Source: Agrypnia vestita
Taxonomy: Eukaryota > Arthropoda > Insecta > Trichoptera > Phryganeidae
Direction: 5' to 3'
DNA: 64,000 nt
Assembly: GCA_016648135.1 (NCBI GenBank)
Contig: JADDOH010023044.1
Span: forward strand, 62,001 to 126,000
The notes under the pieces were generated by a model, which was not told the DNA's origin, ran no database searches, and saw only the letters and a program-made list of their open reading frames with translations. Below are positions 55,103 to 64,000 of this stretch, in pieces; position 1 is the first letter of the stretch; each line of letters starts with the position of its first letter. A program made the position numbers and the translations under genes.

Positions 55103-55410
55103 CACGCGTCTTAGCTGCGGGGGACAAATAAAACCACTGGATATTTATTAGAGATTTATTAATTAAATATCAAATGGACCATGTCACTTAATACGAATTA
55201 GATATATATACATTTCCGAATAAATATAAATAAATAAAAATACACTATTCTTGAATTCACGCTATTTCGCACTCTATCACTCGATTATGAACTCTTTATT
55301 ATCGCTGGGTAACGCTTGCTAGAACATTTCATTTAATTGTCGCACATAGAAGCCACACTCATTTGTTTCGCCTATTAGGTATTCCGCTCGATAATTTTGC
55401 TTAATATCTC
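55103..55410 (+). repeat. Dispersed LTR-like repeat, copy 5
   Basis: Starts TGTCACGCGTCTTAGCTGCG and contains AACCACTGGATATTTATTAG, ATTTCGCACTCTATCACTCG, TAATCGC-like GGGTAACGCTTGC and ATTAGGTATTCCGCTCGATA. The best-defined copy at its 5' end. Its 3' boundary is uncertain. Confidence 0.55.
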
Positions 55411-56089
55411 TTGTGTGATGATGGACGGAATCGCCACCACCGCACGCGGGTCGGGATTAGGAAATACAAATTTTCCTTCCCAATCTCCGCCGATAATGAC
55501 TGATATTCTGACACCCGAAATACATTTGGCCAAAGTCAACTACGTACACAGCTGACAAATTGTACTTATAGCGTTTTCCTAGTATATCGAGTGCAGATCC
55601 AATTTCCATCTCTCCCGGCTTCGTCGAATCCGCAACAGATCGATCTGTCTATTCCGAAAGGCTGATGTGAACTAATACTGCGTTTACGTCGGATTCGGAT
55701 ACCACACGAAAAAAGAATGTCGATTCTTAGTAGAAAAGACACCGGCACATACCGCTTTCCAACTGTCACTGGTCGGATTTTTAAAGGTTTAAATCCTGGC
55801 TAGCGGTTGACGTAGCGTCGGATGTCAGTTTCAACCTATCAAAATAATTTCGCAGCTAATATCGTACCGATAGAAATGTCAATACAAAACTCGACCGCGT
55901 AGCTCTCGGCCGTCGGTGTTATAGATACATTAACGCCTTCTCGAAAGTTACAATTGGCTAGTCGTTATGAAATTCGTGTGGTTCATTACAGAAACTTCTA
56001 GCATCCTAGTGTAAAAGGTGTATAGTGCTGTAAAATCGTTTACTACGCGTAATTATTTCCGATTACTGCACATCTCGTTACAATGCAAT
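55411..56089. other. Unassigned, moderately GC-rich stretch
   Basis: No gene is recognised. It could be internal sequence downstream of the LTR-like repeat, but no gag or pol motif is readable on either strand. Confidence 0.35.
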
Positions 56090-56448
56090 ATAATATCAAT
56101 TATGAATATCTCCTTAGTTATTTACAACTATTAAACTTGTCTGTGAGACGTACTGTGACAGACCTAATATTTCTTTATAGGATCATAAACAGCATGATTG
56201 ATTGCCCCCAGATTGTTAGTCTGATGCAGCATGACTTATATGCCCCATTGAGGTCATCAAGACACAGTGCATTATTCTATTATAGTGGAAATGTCAGAAC
56301 TAATGCATTATCAAACTCTGTAATTCCCAGATTACACTCATTATGGAATGAACATGCAGAGGCGGCTCACATTTTTGCTGATAATATAACTGTGTTTAGG
56401 ACAAAGCTGATACAATTCTTTACATCTCAACGAAATGGAAATGGATAG
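56083..56448 (+). pseudogene. C-terminal part of LINE reverse transcriptase
   Basis: The frame reads LLNLSVRRTVTDLIFLYRII, then DLYAPLRSSRHSALFYYSGN, RTNALSNSVIPRLHSLWNEH and DNITVFRTKLIQFFTS, and stops at 56446. The R...D..FLY.I, PR.SR and RTN.L..S..PR blocks are the conserved tail of Jockey/CR1-type RT proteins. The RT core is missing because of 5' truncation. The ATG at 56083 is coincidental, at or just before the truncation point. Confidence 0.75.
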
Positions 56449-56512
56449 TAAATTTTTCTGTATTATTATTTTACCTTTAAACTATTATTATTTGTACCTT
56501 TAACTATTATTA

Positions 56513-57792
56513 GGTCCTTACATATGAAATTGACGTTTAGTATGGGAGGAACATAAAGCCGATTTTTTTTTATTATAATATATTTATTTAATCAAAGTAT
56601 GTACCATTGCTATCTATGCACTTTTGCCATCTCATAGGTAGTTCATCGATCCCTTTACTAAAAAAACCATTCGGACGGGAATCAATAAAATCTTTGAAGG
56701 CGGTTTGGACTGCCCCATCGGAGTTGAATTTTTTCCTTTGCAAGAAGTTATCCAAATTTCGAAAAAAATGGTAATCTGTTGGGGCAAGGTCCGGAGAGTA
56801 CGGTGGATGTCTTAGACATTCCAATTGAAGCTCCTCTAATTTGGTAGCAGTCTGTTGTGCAGTGTGTGGTCTAGCGTTATCATGAAGCAGCAGTGGCCTA
56901 GAGCGATTAACCAGCCTCGGTTGTTTAGCAGCTAGCTTTTCCATCATGGTTTGCAGTTGCTGACAATAGACATCTGCCGTAATCGTCTGGCCAGATTTAA
57001 GAAAGCTGTAGTGAACGACACCAGCACTAGTCCACCAAACGCTCACAAGTAACTTTTTTGGAGTCAATTTTCGCTTGGGGCATGGTTTGGCTGGTTCGGC
57101 AGGGTTCAGCCATTGCGATGAGCGCTTCCGATTATCGTACAGGATCCACTTTTCATCACAGGTAATGATTCGATTTAAAATCCCTTCATTATTGTGCCGG
57201 TTGAGTAATGCAACGCAGCAGTCAACGCGCGTTTGTTGATTTGCTTCACTCAATTCGTGAGGTACCCACCTTTCAAGCTTTTTCACCTTACCAATTTGCT
57301 TCAAGTGGATTAAAACAGTTTTATCACTAACACCGCAGCCTGCAGCTAACTCGGATGTGGTTTGCGATGGATCCGCTTCCACAATAGCCTTCAATTCTTC
57401 ATTATCAACTTTGGTCTCCGGCCGTCCACGGGGCTTGTTCTGCAGGTCGAAATTTCCAGAACGAAAACGTTGGAACCAAAAACGCACTGTGTTTTCTTTT
57501 GCGGCACCGTCGCCATACACATCATTAATCCTTCGAGCCGTTTCTGCAGCACTGGTGCCACGGTGGAACTCGTACTCGTAAATAACGCGATATTTCAAGT
57601 TTTTCATTTTGTAAACTGAGTGACGCAAAGAAAAAAACAATTGAGGAAAAAACAAATGAATTATAATTTTCAAAACACAAATACATGAGTAAATAGCTGT
57701 ATAAATTTGGATTTGGAATTCCTAACCAAAGAGAAGATATTTGAGATCAAATTTGCCAGTACGGCAAAACGTCAATTTCATATGTAAGGACC
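56513..57792 (-). mobile_element. Intact mariner transposon, 1,280 bp
   Basis: Perfect inverted repeats of 26 bp (outer 20: GGTCCTTACATATGAAATTG) flank one transposase gene, and TA duplications lie at 56511-56512 and 57793-57794. Size, termini, TA target and an uninterrupted gene are those of a complete autonomous mariner. Perfect ends and an unbroken gene imply recent activity. It sits in the 3' untranslated region of an older LINE fragment. Confidence 0.93.
56588..57607 (-). CDS. Mariner transposase, apparently complete
   Basis: A DNA transposase that binds the element's inverted repeats, excises it and inserts it at TA. The protein has 339 residues from the Met at 57607; an upstream in-frame Met at 57673 adds 22 residues of low-complexity sequence and is less likely, since mariner proteins start close to this point. 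Visible parts: paired helix-turn-helix region (about 1-110, with EFHRGTSAAETA and VRFWFQRFRSG), the linker motif WVPHEL (114-119), and the catalytic triad Asp151 (TCDEKW), Asp243 (LLHDNARPHTA) and Asp278 (YSPDLAPTD). There are 34 residues between the last two, the DD34D spacing of mariner. All key residues are present and no stop interrupts. Length matches the usual 340-350. Minor doubt is only over activity. Confidence 0.93.
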   Translation of the reverse strand: MKNLKYRVIYEYEFHRGTSAAETARRINDVYGDGAAKENTVRFWFQRFRSGNFDLQNKPRGRPETKVDNEELKAIVEADPSQTTSELAAGCGVSDKTVLIHLKQIGKVKKLERWVPHELSEANQQTRVDCCVALLNRHNNEGILNRIITCDEKWILYDNRKRSSQWLNPAEPAKPCPKRKLTPKKLLVSVWWTSAGVVHYSFLKSGQTITADVYCQQLQTMMEKLAAKQPRLVNRSRPLLLHDNARPHTAQQTATKLEELQLECLRHPPYSPDLAPTDYHFFRNLDNFLQRKKFNSDGAVQTAFKDFIDSRPNGFFSKGIDELPMRWQKCIDSNGTYFD

Positions 57793-57894
57793 TAATATTA
57801 TGTGTACCTTTTATCTGTCTTATGATATTTCTTTTTAAATTTATATTCTGTATTTTGGTAAAAGCCCATAAGGGCGTTAAATAAATAAATAAAT

Positions 57895-59344
57895 AGCTTA
57901 CTTCATTTTTCCGAATTTATTTAATATTTTCTGTATATACTCGCTTACATACGCACTTACGTTTTTGCAAATATCGCGTACTCACTCAAACTCGCGCGGG
58001 AGAAATTTCCGACTTACAACATATCCTGATATTTGCCCAAACACGTGCGGGGCGGGCGAGTCTGGTTAATCTTTTATAGCCCGCGGCGCTCCATCATTTC
58101 CATCAGCTCCACTGTTCTGCAAGCCTGATAGATATTCTCCAAAAATACCGTCCATAAACTTTTCCCAAACCCCCATCCACCACCCACCTACCTAGTCGGA
58201 TCAAATGCGAACTGCTTTTTTCGCTTTGCGCTAATACTGTTGACGGATTACATTTTTTGCTGTACTCACTCAAAATTTTTGAACCATTATGTGCTCGAAG
58301 CAGGGGATTTATATTTCGTTTCAGATGCTTAATTAAATCGGGATTTTATTAAAAAATATATCATTGTGAACGTGGTACCAGAATATTATTTTCACCGATC
58401 TAAACTGTGCCACACACGTCACGTTATTTTGTCACTAGATACTCTAGTCTCTACTTCAAGAGGAACGGTTCTTCTTATCAGACACAATTAATAGTTTTTC
58501 TAAATGCAGTGGGTTTTTCAACAGATTCATATAGAGGAGCGTGGCATCGAGGGGAAAGGACTTTTTTTGTCGTTAATAGGAATATGGATAGTGGGGATGA
58601 AGTGTTAGGAACCGGAATTATTTTGTTTTTTGGATTTTCGTTGTTTTTTAACAATACTTAATTAGGTCCCGAATGAATAGACTGTCAAATGTGTGGTTGG
58701 TTTCAATTATGTGAGTAGAAATTTCCGAGAAGTTATTAATTTTGAGGTAACGGCGATGTTATTGTAAATTAAAATAAGTAAATTAATAAGAATAAATACT
58801 ATAAAAAAGAATTTCACACACGTTTCTCATATTAATAGCTTCGTCTCTATAAGTCTTCTATAATTTATCTTTATGAGTGATAATTTCCCTGTGCAAAATC
58901 TCCAGTATTATTATCCATGTTATTGTAATTAAAATAGTTTGGTTGCATCAAATAGTAATTACTATATCAATCAACAATATCTAGAATATCGTTGCCACCG
59001 TTGGTAATTTGCGCTTCTACAGTTACAATGTTCTAGGACAAGAAAAATACTTCTTACAGCAGAATGTGTATGACATTGTGATCACATACTAAGCAAGATC
59101 CCTCCTGAAAGTTTTCCAATGGGTGTTATATTGTTCGACTCGAAACATTAGTAGAGTTTTGTTGATAAAATAAAATTCTAACCTAACAAGGTGAATCCGG
59201 AATTGGTGAACGTTGCATTGTGTAATCAAGTTTATACAGGATATAAGCCCTTTGGCCACTCCATAATGATTTATATACGTATGTTCTTAGGTTTTCACGG
59301 CCACTCAGAATCTTCTTTGGTTTTGTGTGTATACTTGGATATTA
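57895..59344. other. Unassigned stretch
   Basis: No gene is recognised. A GC-richer block at 58000-58100 has no open frame of note. At 58805-58875 a short minus-strand terminus of the GATGTCTC family (AGCTTCGTCTCTATAAGTCT) is recognisable. Confidence 0.4.
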
Positions 59345-59470
59345 TGCCGTTTTTACAACGTTTCAGGCCGACGTTTTGGATCTCATTGCAGGGTCCATCA
59401 TCAACACATCAGCCCTGATGATGGACCCTGCAATGGGATCCGAAACGTCGGCCAGAAAGGTCGTAAAAAC
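59345..59470. repeat. Fold-back carrying two hammerhead-like motifs
   Basis: The left arm (CAACGTTTCAGGCCGACGTT, ATTGCAGGGTCCATCATCAA) and the right arm (TGATGATGGACCCTGCAATG, CGAAACGTCGGCC) pair around a short centre. Each arm has a hammerhead-like core; the right arm holds the best match in the window. Confidence 0.7.
59412..59452 (+). other. Best hammerhead-ribozyme-like core
   Basis: GCC, then CTGATGA (59415-59421), then TGGACCCTGCAATGGGATCC, then GAAACGTC, then GGC. The GCC/GGC pair can form a short stem I. GGACCC with GGGATCC forms stem II with one bulged A. After GAA, the tetranucleotide ACGT is self-complementary and is followed by C at the expected cleavage position. Both invariant boxes of the hammerhead (CUGAUGA and GAAA) are exact. 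The very short third stem would require a dimer, as reported for PLE hammerheads. No activity can be inferred from sequence alone. Confidence 0.55.
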
Positions 59471-59754
59471 ATGGAAAATACCCCAAAAGACACAAACCAG
59501 AAGACGTACATACATGTTTCCCATAAAATATTAATAGCTCTGTCTCTGTGAGACTTATATAATTTATCTTAATTGTTTTTATTATTATATTAATAATTTA
59601 ATGGACCCTGCAATGGGATCCGAAACGTCGGCCAGAAAGGTCGTAAAAACACGGAAAATACCCCAGAAGACACAAACCAGAAGACGTACATACATGTTTC
59701 CCATAAAATATTAATAGCTCTGTCTCTGTGAGACTTATATAATTTATCTTAATT
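59421..59754 (+). repeat. Tandem duplication, 154-bp units at 180-bp spacing
   Basis: 59421-59574 and 59601-59754 differ at two positions only. Each runs from ATGGACCCTGCAATGGGATC through CGTACATACATGTTTCCC to a GATGTCTC-family terminus (CTCTGTCTCTGTGAGACTTA). The second unit lacks the CTGATG half of the hammerhead-like motif. The near-identity indicates a recent event. Confidence 0.85.
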
Positions 59755-60831
59755 AATAATATATTTCGCTGCCTATCATTAATAACTCAAAAATCAATTT
59801 TATTTAGAGGAGTGATTAAAAAATGAAACGTAATATTTTTATATACCTTTTATACTAGTAAACAAAAATTTATTATTTATGATGGATACATTCACTTATT
59901 CATTCGCAATAAACTAATTCACGATAATCATAGAAATTTTCTGAGCGTACCTACTTTTGTCCTTAAATGAAAAATGACGTATTTTGGAACAGACCTTTAT
60001 TCATAATAAGCAGCGATTTATGTTCAAACAAAATGTGAACGCAATACACATCAAAGCAGAGTTTCACGTTGATTGCGTATTTCTCTTTTAAAAAATGCGA
60101 AGCAATTCGACCCTGCGTCGTTTGGTCAATCGTCGTTTCCAAAAAGTGTGATCCCCCCTTAATCTTTCCCTGCCTTTCCGCCTTTCAAATGAAAGGGTGG
60201 CATTTCCGAAATGGAAAGACAATCTTTAAATTATGGCCCGTGGCAATATGGTAAGAGATTGAAGGCCGGATTACGAGGGAGGTCACAGTCGTAAAACTAA
60301 GTCATTTGTACGAATCGGACCTTTTGCCGTGAGCTTTGAATTGTATTCGGCGCTCGTCTCGTAGATATTTTAACCGCTGTTTAATTCAACGAATGATTTG
60401 GTTCAATTTATAAAATATTATTTCAAATTATCCACTCTTTAATGAGTGATGGCCTGTTTTCTGTTATGGGTATTTCGTTCGGAGTATAAATATTGGCGAA
60501 TTTCAGTACGTTTGAATGAATGTATTCATACCTATATGTTTGTTTATTTAACTTGTACGTGCGATTCAGAAATTGCAGATTTACATAAACCTGCGAGCTT
60601 CCCTTAGCGTTCTCACTTTATTAGTAAGTAAAATGTATGCAATGATTATTTCTCTAATATATTTGCTTGCGAATGAGTCAGAATGCACTGTACTCAAAAT
60701 TCATTTAACGGGTACAGCTGTAATATAATTGGAATTTCAATTTATACATTATATGAACTGATAAATACGAGTATAATATGTATCAGTTGTTGATGTAATT
60801 AGTAGGTATATTATTAAAATAGGTTTTGGGA
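59755..60831. other. Unassigned stretch
   Basis: No gene is recognised. A GC-richer block at 60050-60310 contains a GGCAATATG|GTAAGAG donor-like site without a coding frame to support it. Confidence 0.4.
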
Positions 60832-63800
60832 TAATAATAATAATAATAATAATTGGATAATTTGTATAGCGCCGTTTTCGCGAAATACTCACCTCAAGGG
60901 CGCTTTACACAGAGAAATTATTATCTTACAAGACAACTTACTGCTAGAAAAGAAAAAACTTATTTACTATTACTTATTCACTAGGTGGCATACAAGAAGT
61001 GGAATTAAAATTGAGTACTATAATAGTTTGTGAGTCCCTGAAAGAATTATGTGTTTTCGCGGAGTTCACAATATGAGTGGAAAACATTAGCTAGCGTTGT
61101 TGTGGTTAGATTTTATGGGTTTTTATAGGATTGTCTAAATAAATGCGTCTTAAGTTGTTTTTTGAACAGTGGTAAGCTGTCAGTTTGTCTCAGTTTGTTA
61201 GGTAGTTTGTTCCATAACTTTGGTCCAGCCACCGCGAAAGCACGATCACCGAAATTAGTTTTGTGGACACGATTTACTTCAGCTAACCTATTTGTATTAG
61301 ATGTTGATGCTGAGCGAAGTGTTAGTTGTCTATTATTTGCGGAGAATGGAATGCAGAAGTCGGTTATGTATTGAGGGGCCATGTTGTGAATAGCCTTAAA
61401 TATTGTAAGGCAAAGCTTATATTCAATCCTCTCTGGACATCTAAGCCAGTGAAGGTTTTGAAGATGGTTTGAGATGTGCGCAAACTTTGAAACGCCGGTA
61501 ATGAGTCTTGCGGCGGCATTAAATACAGATTGTAATTTGTTTATTTCCTGTTTCGGGAGATGAGCGTAGATACCATTACAGTAGTCTAAGCGAGAGATAA
61601 CGTATGCATTTATTAGTGATTTTGTTGCTTCTGTTGGGATGCTTTTGCGAATAGATTTAATGCGGCGTAAATGATAGAATGCAGAGCTGGTTGTGTTATT
61701 AATTTGTTTACTAAGAGACATGCTTGAATCCAGGTAGACTCCAAGTAGTTTGACATTAGTTTTAGGAATTATGTCAATATTTGAAATAGAGAGTGGGAGT
61801 TTTTCCAACAGGTGTTGGCGTCTTCGGGTAGCTGTCCAAAGGAACTCAGTTTTGGTCGGGTTAAGTTTCAGTTTATTCGAGGACATCCAAAGGTTTACGT
61901 CATTTATGCACTGAATGATAGATTGTTTTAGTATGTTTGTATCGTTTGGAGAACAATGGAAGTATAGTTGCCAGTCATCAGCATAACAGTGAGCTAGAAG
62001 TCCGTGTGTGGTAATGATATCAAATAAATCTTTTGTGTACATGATGAAAAGTAAAGGACCTAATACCGATCCTTGTGGAACTCCTGACTTCATACAAGCC
62101 GGTCCTGATTCAATGTTATCAATACCTACCGTTTGGAAGCGGTTCGAGAGATAGGATTGGAACCATTTAAGCGCTGTACCGCGTAGACCGTAAGATACTT
62201 CCATTCTTCTCAGCAAGAGGTCATGGTCAATTGTGTCAAAAGCGGCACTCATGTCAAGAAGAGAGACGAGTACTAATTTGCCCGTATCTATTGCGAGTAT
62301 GATGTCAGATAAAATTTTAAGGAGTCCGGTTTCTGTAGAGTGGTGTTTTCTGTAGGCTGATTGAAATTTACTAAATAAATTGTGTGCGTCCATATATGCA
62401 TTCAGCCGCGAAGACACAATTCTTTCAATCAGTTTAGCGATAAGTGGTAAATTGGATATAGGTCTGTAATTATTGAGGTCTTCTGCATCTAGCGTAGGTT
62501 TTTTTAAAATTGGAGTCACTATTGCACTTTTCAGAAAGTCGGGAACTTCTCCAGTGCCTAACGACATGTTGTAAAGTTTACAAAGAAAAGGTGCTAGTTC
62601 TTGTATGCAGGATTTGAAAAGCCAAGTTGGTATGGGGTCCAGGGCACAATGTTCGGTTGGAGAGATTCTCGTAATACGTATAATTTCTGCAATATTAGTG
62701 TCTGACAGAGTGTCAAATATAGTGTCACCTGGTAAGAATGATGGTTCTGTACTAGATAATGTTGAAAGCCTAATTTTGTTTATCTTATCTTCGAAGAAGT
62801 CTGACATTTTGCTTAGGGTGATATTTATAGAAGGAGTTTTGTATGCTTGCGGTTTTCCTAAAACGGTGCTCAGTGAATTCCACATTTGTTGAGGGTTTCC
62901 ACTCTCAGCAGCAATTTTTGTGGTCCAGTAAGTTCTCTTTTTGAATTTTACTTCCTCTCGATATTCTATTTGTGCAGCAATCCATTATATTCTTTGAGCT
63001 TTGGGATGAGGTTGCTTGTATGCTCGTTCTAGTTGACGCATTTTCCTTTTCTTTGTTCTGCATGCTTCGTCGAACCATTGATCGGAAGTTCGCAAACGGC
63101 GTTTTTTGGTGACCTCCGGGGCATGCTTATTTAAAAGTTGCGATAAAACTAGATTATGTAAGTTAATAAGTTCCTGAGGGGATGAATTCTGTGATGGTTT
63201 GAAGAGATTTGTCGTTTTGAGCTCGGATATAAATTTTTCGATGTCGAATTTTCTCCAGTTTCTAGATTTGACTGTGTGATATTGTGGTGGTTGTCGGTTT
63301 GTATTTATTTTAGTTCTAATTAATCGATGATCGGGAAGACCGATATCGATAACTTCCGGAGGTTGTTCTTCGTTTTCCGTTCTGGATATAAAGACGTCAA
63401 GAAGCCCTCCAGCATCATGAGTTGGTTGCGACACTCTTTGCGTTAAGCCAAAGGAGTTAAGTAAATCTTTAAACCGGTTGCTTGATGTATTGAGTGCCTT
63501 TTCCAGATGTATATTTAGATCCCCTGTGATGAATAAATTAGTATATGAGGCTGTTGTTTCTAAAAGAGTTGATAACTCACAGAAAAATGTGTCAGTCAGC
63601 TGCTTTGAGCCGGGCCGGTATATGGTGACAAAGAAACAGGTGGAGCTACCAGATGATATTTGGCAGCCAAGACATTCAAAGGTGGAATACTTCCCCAGTG
63701 TTGATTTGGTTAGCTTCAAGCCTTGAGTTGCTACGACTGCAATACCTCCGTAATTATTTAGTAGGTTATGCGAGTCTTCTGTTTTTCTGGGCCTGGCTTC

Positions 63801-64000
63801 TTCGACTACTGACAATCCCTTAGAGCGAAGTTGTTTCAAAGAGATCGTATCGTAGTCTTCATGCCAAGTTTCGGTAATCGCCAGTACATTTATTTTATAA
63901 TTAGAAATGATATGAGATATGTCATCAGTCTTATTGTTAATCGAACGAGCATTCCAGTGACCGACTATAAGTTTTTGTGGTTGTGTTTTGTAGTGCCTTT
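60832..64000 (-). mobile_element. CR1/L2-like LINE, 3' part, continuing beyond the window
   Basis: On the minus strand the element runs from the window edge through ORF2 (stop at 61113) and a 3' untranslated region of about 280 bp, to a (TTA)n microsatellite at about 60832-60853. Just before it are GGTGAGTATTTCGCG and GGCGCTATACAAATTATCC. Ending in a short microsatellite instead of poly-A is typical of CR1/L2-group LINEs. The 5' end is not in the window. Confidence 0.82.
61113..63998 (-). pseudogene. LINE ORF2 (endonuclease-RT), one in-frame stop, 5' partial
   Basis: A single frame of about 960 codons runs from the window edge to 61113, interrupted only by TAA at 62985-62987; on both sides the frame is the same (AQRI before, WIAAQIEYREE after), so one point mutation could explain it. 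The endonuclease part shows WNARSINNK and ITETWH (about 63955-63850), ITGDLNIHLE, and a DIGLPDHRLI block with the Asp-His pair. The RT part shows NNYRPISNLPLIAKLIE, QSAYRKHHSTETGLL, LLDMSAAFDTIDH with the first catalytic Asp, SGVPQGSVLGPLLF and HCYADDWQLYF with the YADD box (about 61974-61985). The tail ends PLFKKQLKTHLFRQSY. HHSTETGLL wording fits the CR1/L2 group. The open frames starting at 62885 and 63839 are not separate genes; the latter starts at TTG inside the endonuclease. Confidence 0.85.

Larger units (their letters stand above)
56090..57894 (+). mobile_element. 5'-truncated LINE 3' end, split by a mariner insertion
   Basis: The element comprises the last 120 or so RT codons (56083-56448), a 3' untranslated region interrupted at 56511, and the remainder from 57793 to 57894. 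It ends with AAGCCCATAAGGGCGTTAAA, then (TAAA)n. The hairpin-like CCCATAAGGGC just before a short A-rich repeat tail is common in Jockey- and CR1-type LINE 3' ends. Removing the 1,280-bp mariner and one TA restores a continuous 3' region. Confidence 0.75.

Noticed and set aside
57357..57619. Plus-strand open frames of 74-85 codons
   Set aside because: Antisense to the mariner transposase gene.
59421..59754. CRISPR-like direct repeats
   Set aside because: Only two units of 154 bp with a short AT spacer, in a eukaryotic repeat context; it is a tandem duplication.

Overview
The window is AT-rich eukaryotic intergenic or intronic DNA, almost certainly from an arthropod and most likely an insect; a lepidopteran fits best. 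Reasons: an intact mariner transposon, several non-LTR retrotransposon clades, a Penelope-like element (PLE) remnant, hAT and Tc1/mariner miniature elements, tRNA-derived repeats, and no dense gene set. There are no operons, rRNA genes or CRISPR arrays. No host gene is recognised with confidence. Four short GC-rich open frames that end at splice-donor-like sites (12731-12811 +, 18772-18862 -, 32620-32795 +, 35476-35685 +) are the best candidates for host exons. If real, they are first exons of genes whose remaining exons lie outside the window.

Layout. The left edge (1-845) holds the endonuclease part of an RTE-like retrotransposon on the minus strand, running off the window. From 1.3 to 11 kb there is a 0.5 kb inverted-repeat element, a palindromic pair of tRNA-like units, a hAT miniature element with a perfect 8-bp target duplication (5991-6889), several 3'-end fragments of reverse-transcriptase (RT) genes, and a minisatellite (10150-10715). 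From 12 to 32 kb there are fold-back elements, further miniature elements and short GC-rich blocks. From 32.5 to 36 kb lie the two best exon candidates. From 37 to 43 kb there are two adjacent deletion derivatives of one DUF4817-type mariner-superfamily transposon and a PLE remnant with a readable GIY-YIG endonuclease. From 45 to 56 kb there are decayed RT fragments, LTR-like repeats and a Tc1/mariner-type miniature element. The right end holds an intact mariner (56513-57792) nested in the 3' end of a truncated LINE, a tandem and fold-back block (59345-59755), and a long CR1/L2-like LINE (about 60832 to beyond 64000). That LINE's ORF2 is open except for one in-frame stop.

The most interesting pattern is a recurring RNA-like motif: CTGANGA, then a short hairpin, then GAA followed by a short self-complementary stretch. 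It resembles the catalytic core of hammerhead ribozymes. It occurs about a dozen times, usually inside palindromic elements. One copy lies about 0.2 kb downstream of the PLE GIY-YIG remnant, which agrees with the known association of PLE terminal repeats with hammerhead motifs. Several sequence-distinct fold-back families here may therefore be PLE terminal-repeat remnants. All calls come from reading the sequence; no database search was possible.
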